From Dichetophora obliterata (lineage: Eukaryota > Arthropoda > Insecta > Diptera > Sciomyzidae), in assembly GCA_963920525.1 (NCBI GenBank), contig OY986435.1, forward strand, positions 267,310,299 through 267,374,298: DNA of 64,000 nucleotides, written 5' to 3'. Both the position numbers and the translations under genes were made by a program. Below are positions 25,801-34,195 of this stretch, piece by piece. Positions within the stretch are counted from its first letter, which is position 1. Each line of letters starts with the position of its first letter. The notes beneath the pieces were generated by a model. That model was not told where the DNA came from. It worked only from the letters and a program-made list of their open reading frames with translations, and made no database searches.

Positions 25801-28800
25801 TAAAATTTTATGGATGAGGATCACTCCTCCCCCTCTTTGGAGCTAGAAAGTGAAAACTTGAAAATATGTGTCATTGCGGCTTACTCTATATTTTATTCAT
25901 CTCTTAACCGATCTCCAAAGTCAATAGCATCTTGAAAAAAAGACTACATGACCTTCAAACCAATGATACAAAAACCGTTTTCTAATCGTACCACACTAAA
26001 AGTAAACTGTTTTGCGTGTGGTAATTTAAAATGAGAAAGAAGTTGTGTTTGCATTGAGTTATAAAGGCAAGATCAAAATCCAAGACAATAGAAAACTTTA
26101 TCATTAAAAAACAATTACGTCATAAAAAATATTCAAAAAATTTATTTAATATACTCGAGACATTTATTATCAAAGTTAAATTCAAATTTTTTAGAATTCA
26201 GTTGCTCATAACATTCTTAAATGTGACTTTATGCAAAATTTTTTATAAACAACTTTATGCTAATTTGATTGCTAATAAGCTATAAACTTTGGAAATCGGA
26301 TATAAAATACATTAAATATGGAGTAAAATGTAATGACACATATTTTCCAGTTTTATCTATCTAGCTCCAAAAGGGGGGAGGCGGTGACCATCATCCTTGC
26401 ATGTTTTTACTCAAATAATCATGGAGATTTGCCAACCGAGAGAATTAATGCTATATCTGGGGCACCTTGTATATAATTCATGTAGCTTTAGATGTAAAAA
26501 TACAGGTTTCTCTTTTTCTTTGCACATCACTGTACATCAAAAAATGATTTTTATTTCTGATCAAAAGAATGAAAATAAAAAAACGTTTTCTATTTGTGAG
26601 AAAAACAATAAAAATCATAAAAATATTTTTATTTCTTAGCAAAAAAATAAAAATCATAAAATAATGATTAATTCTTGATTTTTTTCATACTGTTCATACT
26701 AATTACGGTCTCTGGTATCTACAATTTATTATTTTTTTTTATATACAGTGCTGGACAAAAGTATAGGCACAACCAACATTTAGAGTTTAATGGTTGTATA
26801 AAAAGCAGCGTAAATATTTTTTTTTATAATTTGCTCGTATTCTGTTATAGTCTGCTTTAAATTTTAATGTATTACTTGTTTTTTTTGCGTAAAGGGTTTC
26901 GTTACTCATACGACAGTAATAATCTACGAAAAAGAATAATTTAATGTGCACCAATGTAACAATTTAATGTAATAGGATCGTACAAATCAGAATCGTAGAT
27001 CGTACAAAGAGGTAAATAGCGTACGCCCCCACAATTACCGTACTAGTTAGCATCACTGCGCGAGTGTAGTGGTTTTCAGTGATAACGTTTGCGGCAGTGA
27101 TGACATTTCCTGACTGTCTTAATTCAGACACGACCCATAGTGGGCCATTCTAGTCTTTCAAATTTCATTAGCATAGTAAATAAATGTTTTTTGGCAGGTC
27201 GGTAATCGTCAAGACTCTCCTTTAGTCTTTACTAGATAATTCGCCTACGTATTGTGACAGATTTATTATTACTATTGGGGGTTGGAATTAGTTTTAAAGG
27301 TTTTCTAAGAGATGGCGTAACTATCAATAGATCGCATCGGGCACACCTGTGACTATATTCATTTCAAAGCACATTGTCTAAGCTTCATTTTTCAGTATGT
27401 GTCATTCCACTGAAGTGTAAACAACATATATTTTTTTCTCTGTGAACATGTCGACTTTCGTTCCAACAAAACGCAATTTGCGGGAAGGTTTACTTTTGTG
27501 CTTCCATTTGAAGAAAAAAGCGGTTGAAGCACAACGCACGCTTACTGAGGCTTACGGGGACTATGCTCCATCGATTTCTACTTGTGAGTACTGGTTCCGT
27601 CGGTTTAAAAGTGGTGATTTTGATACGGAAGACAAAGAGCGTCCGGGCCAGCCGAAAAAGTTTGAAGATGAGGAATTGGAGGCTTTGCTCGATGAAGACC
27701 CGTGTCAAACCCTTCAAGAATTGTCAGAATCATTGGGAGTCGACTTATCAACGGTCGGCAAACGCTTGAAGGCAATGGGAATGATTCAAAAGCAAGGAAA
27801 TTGGGTGCCGTACCAGTTGAAGCCGAGAGACGTTGAACGGCGATTTTGCATGTGCGAACAACTGCTTCAACGGCATAAAAGGAAGAGTTTTTTGCGTCGT
27901 ATTGTCACTGGCGATGAAAAGTGGATCCATTACGATAATCCTAAGCGAAAAAAATCGTGGGGACCACCCGGCCATGCATCAACATCGAGGGCCAAGCCGA
28001 ATATTCATGGCGCCAAGCTTATGCTGTGTATTTGGTGGGATCAGAAGGGTGTCGTGTACTATGAGCTGCTAAAACCTAACGAAACCATCACTGGGGAACG
28101 CTACCAACAACAATTGATGCAATTGAGCCGAGCATTAAAGGTTAAACGGCCGGAATATGCCAAAAGACACGACAAAGTGGTTTTTCAACATAACAACGCA
28201 CGGCCACATGTTGCAAGAACCGTCAAGGAAACGTTGGAGGCGCTGAATTGGGATGTGCTACCCCACCCGCCTTATAGCCCAGACATAGCCCCTTCCGACT
28301 ACCACCTATTCAGATCGATGACGCATGGCTTGGCTGAGCAGCGCTTCACTTCTTACGAGTTTACCAAAAAATGGGTCGATTCGTGGATTGCCTCAAAAGA
28401 CGAATCGTTCTTCCGGCGCGGAAACCATATGCTGCCAGAAAGATGGGAAAATGTTGTAGCTAACGATGGACAATACTTTGAATAATATACATTGTACCGT
28501 TGTTTCTAAATAAATGCTCAAAAACCGAAAAAACCTTTAAAATTAATTCCAACCCCCAATAATTGAAAATTCGTGAAACTAGCCACCTAAAACAGGAAGT
28601 CGTAATTTTTATATATATGATTTATATTGTTGAAGTGTATATGAAAAGAAGTTTTTCAGATATTGCAAAAAATAAGATACATTTGTATGGGAGGTGCGAC
28701 GCCCACTTGTCCAAATATTTAAAAACCCTTTTTTTTACTTTTCTGTGCTTAAAGCACTAAAAACTTCATCAAAATAACTTATGCAGTGCTCTGTATGGCT

Positions 28801-31800
28801 CGCACAAGACAGATAGTGCAGATTTAAAACATTTCATAACAGACTTGTTTATGGAGAATACATCATTTTTCTTTTTTGTATTATTTCTAAATTTGTATAT
28901 ATATATAATATTTTTTAAAAATTCTCTACGTGGTCCAGAATATTTTTTAAAATTTTTTAGAAAAATATTTTTAAAAAAAAAATCATTTTAATAATTTAAC
29001 GTGTATTAATAGTCCTTGACCCAAAAATCAAGAAATTTTAACATGCTGTTACTTAGCAAAATTAATTTTACTAAAACAGTGGCCTAAAACTAAATTCTTT
29101 GTATACACTTCAACAATATCTATTATATATATAAAAATTACGACTTCCTGTTTTAGGTGGCAAGTTTCACGAAATTTCACTCTACTAGTATAGCCTGTGG
29201 CCGAAATTCGACCAACCTTCTGAAATTTCAATCATTTTTTTCTATTTCTGAGGCATGACCTTTAGGCCGGGTCGATTTGTGGGGAGGCAAAAAATCGCCC
29301 ATTGCTCAGTGAAAATCGTATTCTAGGAATCAATATAAAAAACTTTGCCCGAGGAACTATACTATACCCCTAAAACGAATTCTAATGCCCTAACTTTTGA
29401 CGTTTGTCCCGTAGGGTCAAATTTTGAAAAATCCCTCTTTGACCCATTTAGAGTGCCCCAATTGAGTCCAAATGTATGGCCGACCCTCACTAACTTTGGA
29501 GGGCCGATCCACCCATGCCAGTGGCGTCCCCATTTCGCTGATTTTTTCATATAAAGTGCCAAAAATGGTGAGTTTTTCCAAAGTTAGTGGGGGTTGGTCA
29601 TACATTTGGACTCGATTAGGGCACTCTAAATGGGTCAAAGAGGGATTTTTCAAAATTTGACCCTACGGGACAAAAGTCAAAAGTAATAAATTTGACCCAT
29701 TTAGAGTGCCCCAATCGAGTCTAAATGTATGACGGACCCCACTTACTTTGGAGGGCCGATCTACCCATGCCAGTGGCGACACCATTTCGCTGATTTTTTC
29801 AAGTAAAGTGCCAAAAATGGTGATTTTTTTTAAATGTTTGTATGGGGCACTCTAAATGGGTCAAAGAGGGATTTTTCAAAATTTGACCCTACGAGACAAA
29901 AGTCAAAAGTGGGGGCATTAGAATTCGTTTTAGAGGTATAGTTCCTCGGGCAAAGTTTCTTATTTTGATCCCTAGAATACGATTTTCATTGAGCAATGGG
30001 TGATTTTTAAATCGACCCGCCCTAATGACCTTGCTTTAAGAAAATGTACTGTACTAAGAAAATCTTAAGTTTCAAATTAAAAATTCAATAATTTTGATAC
30101 AAAAAAGTAAATTTTTGTAAAAATATCTGTTAAAACATTACCCATAAAAACTTTCGTACAACGTTATTTTTCACCACCAGGGCTTTTCATATAAAAACAC
30201 GTTGTACTGAGAAAAGCTATAGTTTTCAAGATATCGCCATAACTTTAATGTCAAAATAAATGGAATTTTTCAGAATTTACTATTTATAAGAAATTTCAAC
30301 ATCGCCATATATATCCACACATGTTACATACAAAAATGCATATTGTAGGGTATTCGTAAGAGATAGCGAAAAATGTTTTTTTTTGTACATTGTATCAATG
30401 TCGAAAATTTCCTCTTACACTATAATTTTCCATATTTTATAGTTTGAGTTTTACTTAAGAAATATTCTTTATACGCTAATATTTCAGGTCAAAGATCACA
30501 AAAATATTCAGTGAAATCCTTCTCCTTCCTCTAATTTCTTTAAAAAAAAATTATCAAAATCGGTTCAGAAACACGGAAGAACTGTTCCTCTCACGCATAT
30601 ATCTATATAAACCGAAATGACTTAAAACATAGATTTGTGTATATAACTTTGGAGTGGTTTGAAATATTTGAAAATTTTTTTTACAGAAATTATTTCTTGA
30701 GCTGTAGAACTTTGTAAAAAATGTAAAAACAACATTTAAAAAAAATTGAATTTTCATTAAAAAATCATGGTGCTCAAGAATTTCGATGATAGTAACTGTT
30801 TATTGAATTATGTGTCAAAATGAGTCAATTTTTGCATATAAATGATATGTCACATGAAAGAATGTGAAATAAGAAAATGTAATAAGAAAAAAAAATTACA
30901 ACAAAAAATACATGTCTTATTTTTTGAGCAAAATCTAAATATTTCAGAGGATTTTTTAAAACAATATAAAATATTGAATTGATGGGATAGCGGTTAATTT
31001 TCTCTTTTTTCTCCAAAGTCATTAAAGTTGTCTTTCATCCAAAGAAAATTTGTTTTAAATCGATTAAAAAATGGCTGAGATATTTGCTTGCAAATTCAGA
31101 ACTTGAAATTTCAACAGGTTTTTCTCATTCTGAGGCGATGGCCTTGCCTCAAGTAAATACGTTGTACTGAGTAGATTTTAATTTATCGAGATATCTAAAT
31201 AATTTTAATGTCATTTTTTTTAACATACTAACCGTGGAAAATATTACCAAGAAAACTTTTCTACAAAAATACGTTGTACTGAGTTTGTACAACACATATA
31301 CGTTGTACAACATATATATTTTTCGAGATATCGCTTTAATTTTTATGTCAAAATAACGGAAATTTTTCAGACTTTACTATTTGTAAGAAATTTGTCCATC
31401 ACAATATTTATTCACTCTTGTTGTATATAAAAAATGCTTATTGTAGGATATCCTTAAGAGATGGCGCAAAATATCGGAAGTATTTTTTGCACACCTTATC
31501 AATGTCTTAAACTACCTCTTACATTGTATTCTTCCATCTGCTGCAGTTTAGCTTTTACTTAATAAATGCTCTTTTCACGCTCATATTTCAAGTCGAAGGT
31601 CATCAATCTAAAATGTCATCATTCTGTGCAGCCAGATCTTTCATTTGATACCTCATTCACCATTCTACCCCTTCCTAGCCCTGAGATTCCTTACTTAAAA
31701 TAATACAAACTTTCAACGTTAATATTTCGGGTCAGAGGTCATCAATTTTAAATCTAAAATGATTCTGCACATATAGGGCACAGTACCCTTCGAATGATAT

Positions 31801-34195
31801 AAATTCTAAAATTAATATCGAAAAAGTGTACGACAACATTTGATGTTTGCCTATTAATATATAAGAAGATTATTATTTCCCTTCTTATTTTACTTACTAC
31901 AAGTTATTGGGACATATCGTTTATTTCATACCTTCTTGGCAAGCTGTAGTTTTTGTTTTGCCTTTCGTGCCAGATTGTCATCCTAATCTACCTGATTATC
32001 TCTGTGAAAGCTCTCGTGAGCTTTCTTAAACATTTTCATACGATCTTAAGGGAGAAAAGTTTCCTGATTTCCTGAGCAAGGATCTTGCAGGGAGGATGTT
32101 AGACCATATCTTGCAAGTTAAAATTTTACTTTAGTGTGAAAAAATAATTAAATTATAAATTAATTTCATAAAAGACATGACTAGTTTTATAGTAAGTAAT
32201 TATCATTGTTCTACTAGTTTGTTCTATAAATTGTTGTCTTTGGGATTAATAAAGGAAATGAGATAAAAAAATAATCTATAATGCATAAATTGTTTTCACT
32301 TTTCAGGCAAACGCTGTTCGGAACGTGTCTCCGAGTGCTATGTGGGACAGTGTCAAAATGGCGGCACCTGCGTGCCCGGTTCTGTTGAGAGCGGTTTGCA
32401 GACCCATTGCCGTTGTACCTCCGGCTGGGATGGACTTTATTGTGCCGAGTCGATCAATCAGTGTCGAGGACAACCATGCCACAATGGTGGCACCTGTGAA
32501 TCGGGTTCTGGTTGGTTTCGCTGCTTGTGTGCGCAAGGCTTCTCAGGCCCTGATTGCCGCATCAACGTAAACGAATGCTCTCCGCAGCCGTGTTTGGGTG
32601 GCGCTACCTGCATAGATGGCATAGGCGGTTACACCTGCGTGTGTCCACCCGGCCGGCACGGGCTACGCTGCGAGATATGTAAGTAAAATGAAGACATCGC
32701 AATTGGTTTTACTTTTATGCTTAACTTATGTAATGCTTACCATATAGTGCTATCGGACCCAAAGTCTGCCTGCTTCAACTCCACTAACACGCTCTCACCC
32801 TATCATGCACTCAATCGCACTCAAAACTCTGCGGATGAGTCATCTGCTGGACACTCGGATGAGTATTGCAATGCATGCATCTGCGAAAATGGCACTTCGC
32901 GCTGCACTAATCTTTGGTGCGGGCTGCCCAACTGCTTTGCTATGGATGCAGCCTCAAAGTCTTCCAATCTGTCCGGCGTTTGCAAGCCACACGAGGTGTG
33001 TGTGCCAACTCTGAGTGAGGCTTGCATGTCACCGCCATGTGCAGTGCGTGGTGATTGTCGCGCTCTGGAGCCCTCACGACGTGTGGCGCCGCCACGACTA
33101 CCAGCTAAGCCAGACTGCTGGCCAAATCAGGCGCATCTGGATGAAAACTGTGCTCGCCTTTCCATTCTGCTAGACTTACTACGTGTGGGTGAGGGTTCAT
33201 CAGTGGAAGGTCTGTGCTCGGTGCTTCGTTTCCTCTTGGCCTCTCGCCTGGTTAAATTACCGTCCGGCGACAGCAAAGGCATGCTCATTATCATTTGCGA
33301 TCTCAAGACATCGACCAACGACACCATTGAAGTCACTGTGGTGAGTATAATAAGCACGTTGTATTCGAAATATTAGCTAACTAGTTTGTTTCTTTCTTTT
33401 TTTTTTTGCCAACAGTCTTCGACCCAGTCCAATGACTCGCAGTTGCCAACCGCCGTACGTCTGCTGGGCGAGTTGCTTTCCTCGCGTCAACTGAATATGC
33501 TGCAGCGAAGCAGCGAGTTGCGCAACATCAAACTGGCGCCACTCATCTCCATACTAGAGGTCAAGGTGGAGACTGCGCTAATAGCGGATGGCAACCGTTC
33601 CAGTCTGCTCATCGGCATTTTGTGCGGAATTTTTATTGTGCTTATTGGCTTTGCTGTCTTCCTCGGTCTTATTTGGCGCCAGCGACTAGCGCTGCGCACA
33701 TCCTCAGGCATAAATCTTGCACCTTCGCTGGATGCACTACGCCACGAAGAGGAGAAATCAAATAATCTACAAAATGAAGAGAATCTGCGTCGATACACCA
33801 ATCCGCTCAAAGGTAGCACCAGCTCACTGGGACGCGCCAATGGCATGGAGCTAAGCTTGAATCCGGCGCCAGAGCTGGCCTCAGTTTCGTCACTCTCTGG
33901 TGCTGCATCCAGTTCGGCAGTGCATCGTTCGCAGCCGCTTTACCCTCCTTGCGAATCGAACTTGGATCGCGACATAGAAGCGACGTCAAACAAAACCAAG
34001 GACTTCCATCAACATCAGCAGAAGCGTAGCTCACAGATTCTGCTACATAAAACGCAAAACTCGGATATGAAAAAGAACATGGTTGGATCGCTAGATAGTC
34101 CACGCAAGGATTTCGGCAAGAGATCGATCAATTGCAAATCCATGCCTCCGCCGGCAAACGATGAATCGAACGATGTGTTGACGGTGTTGGTATAG
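7364..34195 (+). CDS. Ser: Serrate, Jagged-type Notch ligand (3' half, five coding exons)
   Basis: Single-pass membrane ligand that activates or cis-inhibits Notch. Coding exons in the window are 7364-7489, 8471-8566, 32307-32678, 32748-33340 and 33416-34195. All junctions are GT-AG and the phases agree. The exons give, in order, a degenerate EGF (GCFTNT...CSGRGTC...CKCHAGHTG), calcium-type EGF repeats ([51 protein letters not shown]), a VWC-like cysteine-rich region ([19 protein letters not shown]), a transmembrane helix at about 33598-33675 and a tail of roughly 170 residues. The VWC-like region separates Serrate/Jagged from Delta. The DSL domain and earlier EGFs must lie upstream of the window. 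The tail has [18 protein letters not shown], which resembles the Jagged N-box bound by Mindbomb, and ends TVLV, which fits a class II PDZ ligand (inference). Confidence 0.93.
8471..8566 (+). CDS. Ser: Serrate exon (EGF)
   Basis: Acceptor TTCGTTGCAG, donor ACAG|GTAAGC. It encodes a calcium-binding-type EGF ([19 protein letters not shown]...CECISGWTG) and is followed by the 23.7 kb intron. Confidence 0.92.
8567..9777. other. Start of the giant Serrate intron
   Basis: AT-rich intron sequence with no feature recognised beyond short CA/GT-like and poly-A runs. The frame continuing past 8566 is intron read-through and is not coding. Confidence 0.6.
9778..9912. mobile_element. Short inverted-repeat MITE, copy 1
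   Basis: About 135 bp running from TTTCCGTACTAACTTCAAGT to ACTTGAAACGAGTACGGAAA-like ends (imperfect terminal inverted repeats), with a body including GTGACATTTTGCATGTTATT. A second copy is at 37602-37738. Confidence 0.7.
9930..10785 (-). pseudogene. LINE fragment: RNase H plus C-terminal zinc knuckle
   Basis: On the minus strand, 10785 to about 10505 reads as an RNase H domain ([10 protein letters not shown]...[26 protein letters not shown]: the D-E-D acidic residues are visible). Then 10501-10088 gives [18 protein letters not shown] and a CxxC..H..C knuckle ([19 protein letters not shown]). This order is typical of the end of ORF2 in RNase-H-bearing non-LTR retrotransposons (I/LOA/R1-like). 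The RT and endonuclease parts are missing, so the copy is 5' truncated and sits antisense in the Serrate intron. The join between the RNase H and knuckle parts needs a frame change. Confidence 0.8.
10786..11333. other. AT-rich intron sequence
   Basis: Poly-T and poly-A rich. Nothing recognisable; a 90-codon open frame at 10936-11208 has no supporting feature. Confidence 0.5.
11334..12283 (+). repeat. Tandem duplication of the Helitron 5' module (two units, about 475 bp each)
   Basis: Units start at 11334 and 11812. They differ by about one GTGGGTAT repeat and only a few substitutions (for example GTAGCTG/GTAACTG and ATCATGG/ATCCTGG). Each contains ACCGCTGAACCGATCTTTAT, a block common at insect Helitron 5' ends. 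The long open frames inside both units are a by-product of the duplication. Confidence 0.8.
12440..13100 (+). repeat. Diverged tandem units of about 130 bp inside the Helitron
   Basis: Repeated CGCCCACAAATCAATGAAAA, TATATTTCA..GGTTT(T/G)GG(T/C)CGTAT and GGTTACTGTCG(A/G)CAACTGT blocks recur about every 130 bp, with substantial divergence. Confidence 0.65.
14110..15100 (+). repeat. About seven tandem units of about 142 bp inside the Helitron
   Basis: The unit carries TTTTATGGGCGTTGGACA, GGCACCTCCCATACAACCCA, ATATCGAATAGCTTTGGAGT, TATAGGTCGCACAGC and CAATTTACACATGCAGTTTC, in that order. Units are diverged, so the array is old relative to the 5' duplication. Confidence 0.75.
15125..15584. other. 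Intron sequence between Helitron and LINE
   Basis: AT-rich. TTATTCTAACAGGGT is duplicated near 15550-15580, close to the LINE 3' end. Confidence 0.4.
15814..18270 (-). pseudogene. LINE ORF2, reverse transcriptase part
   Basis: About 818 codons without a stop. Visible motifs in order are the endonuclease tail ([10 protein letters not shown]), the RT start SPGPDGLPA, FRxxSxxPIxK-like [61 protein letters not shown], the catalytic box [10 protein letters not shown] (YADD codons at 16653-16642) and the thumb region ([16 protein letters not shown]). All acidic RT residues (DFSKAFD, ADD) are present. The first part of the frame, upstream of SDDESYY, reads out of phase with the endonuclease, so one frameshift separates the two halves and this copy cannot make full ORF2 as it stands. 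Confidence 0.9.
18215..18750 (-). pseudogene. LINE ORF2, endonuclease part
   Basis: Reads [11 protein letters not shown], then FALTETNL (metal-binding Glu), [12 protein letters not shown] and [12 protein letters not shown], the classic apurinic-type endonuclease motifs of LINEs. The frame ends at 18215, just where the RT frame takes over; a one-base indel near 18215-18230 explains it. The protein frame is open well upstream of the first Met-like codon, and it overlaps the end of ORF1. Confidence 0.85.
18729..19381 (-). pseudogene. LINE ORF1 remainder
   Basis: The open frame ends EQQQYYS with the stop at 18729. It is rich in Ser, Thr, Pro and Asn in its first half and has a helical C-terminal part ([18 protein letters not shown]). 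No zinc knuckle is seen. It is placed as ORF1 only because it directly precedes and overlaps the endonuclease frame. Confidence 0.55.
19850..21065 (+). pseudogene. Decayed Tc1/mariner-superfamily transposase relic
   Basis: The best part is 20750-21065, reading with frame changes: [45 protein letters not shown] and [14 protein letters not shown]. This follows the second and third catalytic regions of a class of insect Tc/mariner transposases ending in a ...YWALVKR... helix. Upstream, [12 protein letters not shown] resembles the helix-turn-helix part. Stops and frameshifts are frequent and no termini were found. Confidence 0.55.
21590..21950 (+). repeat. Family A repeat, diverged copy 3
   Basis: Shares with 4545-4859 the ordered blocks TTGTGAGCTTT, (CAA)4, CTCTGTATAGAGTCAATCAC, CAGTAGTCTTTAGTGATTAA, ACTGTTTAA, CATATGACA and GTCTGTTCTAGTTGCTT, with much more divergence. 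Confidence 0.75.
21951..23883. other. Intron sequence with microsatellites
   Basis: Contains a (GT)n run at about 22857-22891 and TTG-rich stretches near 23140-23190. No exon or mobile element was recognised. Open frames here are low-complexity read-through. Confidence 0.5.
23884..23989. repeat. Long near-perfect hairpin
   Basis: The arms AATATGGAAAGGTCCTTAAG..GGCTGTTAGGGC and GGCCCGAACAGCC..CCTTTCCATATT pair over roughly 40 bp with only about two mismatches, around a loop of about 24 nt that holds a repeated CGTATTAAG. It could be a tiny foldback element or a transcribed hairpin. Confidence 0.75.
24166..25012. mobile_element. Family B foldback (two inverted copies)
   Basis: Arms of about 250 bp at 24166-24423 and about 24765-25012 are reverse complements. 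Each runs GTTGATTTTATATGATTTAA, TTTGATAGTTTAAATCATAC, GAGCTTTAGGTCAAAG, a (CAA)-rich block and AATTTCGGCCCTGCTAAA. The left arm extends into the block shared with 1530-1906 (GCACCACAGAGGCGATGAG). The 340 bp between the arms is unrelated. A further short terminus-like block (TATGTTGATTTTATATG) is at about 24735. Confidence 0.75.
25676..26540. mobile_element. Foldback element with long imperfect inverted repeats
   Basis: The left arm from GTGATGTGCAAATAAATAGG and the right arm ending in TTTGCACATCACTGTA match in reverse complement for about 250 bp, including TATACAAGGTGCCCC, AGCATTAATTC-like and TTTGGAGCTAGA blocks. The right end is followed by TA. A Tc/mariner-like MITE is possible; no transposase is present. 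Confidence 0.7.
26748..26774 (+). repeat. Lone Tc1-like terminus
   Basis: TACAGTGCTGGACAAAAGTA followed by TAGGCAC has the TA-CAGTG start and composition of Tc1-family terminal repeats. No matching inverted partner was found within the next few kilobases, so this is a fragment. Confidence 0.4.
27275..28559 (+). mobile_element. Full-length mariner transposon (1285 bp)
   Basis: Terminal inverted repeats of 30 bp with one mismatch begin TTGGGGGTTGGAATTA at both ends. TA target duplications are at 27273-27274 and 28560-28561. One uninterrupted transposase frame fills the centre. Structurally it is a complete mauritiana-type (Mos1-like) element inserted in the giant Serrate intron in the same orientation as the gene. 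Confidence 0.95.
27448..28485 (+). CDS. Mariner transposase, intact frame but D249N
   Basis: DD34D transposase of 345 residues, the same length as Mos1, from the ATG at 27448. An in-frame GTG six bases upstream is not needed. Visible are the helix-turn-helix region ([13 protein letters not shown] start, [17 protein letters not shown]), the linker motif NWVPYQL (WVPHEL in the family), VTGDEKW with catalytic D156, and [11 protein letters not shown] with D284. The second catalytic position, normally HDNA, reads HNNARPH: residue 249 is Asn (codon AAC at 28192-28194). Family knowledge says this Asp is needed for metal-dependent strand cleavage, so the protein may still bind ends but should not cut. 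There are no stops or frameshifts, which suggests a recent change or a recent arrival. Confidence 0.95.
   Translation: MSTFVPTKRNLREGLLLCFHLKKKAVEAQRTLTEAYGDYAPSISTCEYWFRRFKSGDFDTEDKERPGQPKKFEDEELEALLDEDPCQTLQELSESLGVDLSTVGKRLKAMGMIQKQGNWVPYQLKPRDVERRFCMCEQLLQRHKRKSFLRRIVTGDEKWIHYDNPKRKKSWGPPGHASTSRAKPNIHGAKLMLCIWWDQKGVVYYELLKPNETITGERYQQQLMQLSRALKVKRPEYAKRHDKVVFQHNNARPHVARTVKETLEALNWDVLPHPPYSPDIAPSDYHLFRSMTHGLAEQRFTSYEFTKKWVDSWIASKDESFFRRGNHMLPERWENVVANDGQYFE
28563..29188. repeat. Inverted-repeat pair beside the mariner
   Basis: TTCGTGAAACTAGCCACCTA.. at 28566 and its reverse complement ending ..GTGGCAAGTTTCACGAA near 29176 share about 90 bp, including AACAGGAAGTCGTAATTTTT and a following TGTTGAAGTGTATA. 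The left arm begins directly at the mariner insertion point, so the element may have been cut by the mariner. Confidence 0.6.
29263..30024. mobile_element. hAT-like foldback MITE with 8-bp target duplication
   Basis: The termini TAGGCCGGGTCGATTT and AAATCGACCCGCCCTA are inverted, and inverted similarity continues for more than 200 bp (ATTGCTCA(G/A)TGAAAATCGTA, GCCCGAGGAACTATA, TAAAACGAATTCTAATGCCC). The flanks are ATGACCTT at 29255-29262 and 30025-30032, an 8-bp duplication as made by hAT transposases. The interior repeats the GGTCAAATTTTGAAAAATCC and AGTGCCCCAATTGAGTC modules in both orientations. No coding capacity. Confidence 0.85.
30040..31720 (+). repeat. Diverged tandem duplication of about 1.1 kb
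   Basis: Blocks such as ACGTTGTACTGAG, TTTTCAAGATATCGC / TTTTCGAGATATCGC, TATGTCAAAATAA..GGAA, TTTACTATTT(A/G)TAAGAAATTT and TATTGTAGG(G/A)TATTC near 30190-30370 recur near 31290-31460. The duplicated unit also includes the site of the hAT-like element: CTGAGGCATGACCTTGC and CTGAGGCGATGGCCTTGCC. Confidence 0.65.
31721..32306. other. End of the giant Serrate intron
   Basis: Unremarkable intron sequence ending in the acceptor CACTTTTCAG. Confidence 0.6.
32307..32678 (+). CDS. Ser: Serrate exon (EGF repeats)
   Basis: Acceptor TTTTCAG, donor ATAT|GTAAGT. It completes the EGF begun before the big intron (GKRCSER) and encodes three more: [30 protein letters not shown] and [18 protein letters not shown], with consensus GY/GW and CxC spacing. 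Confidence 0.95.
32748..33340 (+). CDS. Ser: Serrate exon (VWC-like cysteine-rich region)
   Basis: Acceptor CCATATAG, donor GTG|GTGAGT, with phase 1 in and phase 0 out. It has a Ser/Thr-rich start, then [19 protein letters not shown] and repeated Cys pairs ([20 protein letters not shown]), and a hydrophobic-patterned stretch before the membrane segment. Confidence 0.92.
33416..34195 (+). CDS. Ser: Serrate last exon (transmembrane and cytoplasmic tail)
   Basis: The acceptor GCCAACAG follows a poly-T tract. The transmembrane helix is [20 protein letters not shown], followed by a basic stop-transfer (WRQR). The tail holds the N-box-like [18 protein letters not shown], Lys-rich segments that could be ubiquitinated, and the C-terminal TVLV. 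Stop TAG at 34193-34195. Confidence 0.95.
   Translation, partial: SSTQSNDSQLPTAVRLLGELLSSRQLNMLQRSSELRNIKLAPLISILEVKVETALIADGNRSSLLIGILCGIFIVLIGFAVFLGLIWRQRLALRTSSGINLAPSLDALRHEEEKSNNLQNEENLRRYTNPLKGSTSSLGRANGMELSLNPAPELASVSSLSGAASSSAVHRSQPLYPPCESNLDRDIEATSNKTKDFHQHQQKRSSQILLHKTQNSDMKKNMVGSLDSPRKDFGKRSINCKSMPPPANDESNDVLTVLV

Noticed and set aside
27442..27447. Mariner start at the upstream GTG
   Set aside because: The ATG at 27448 gives exactly the 345-residue Mos1 length and numbering.
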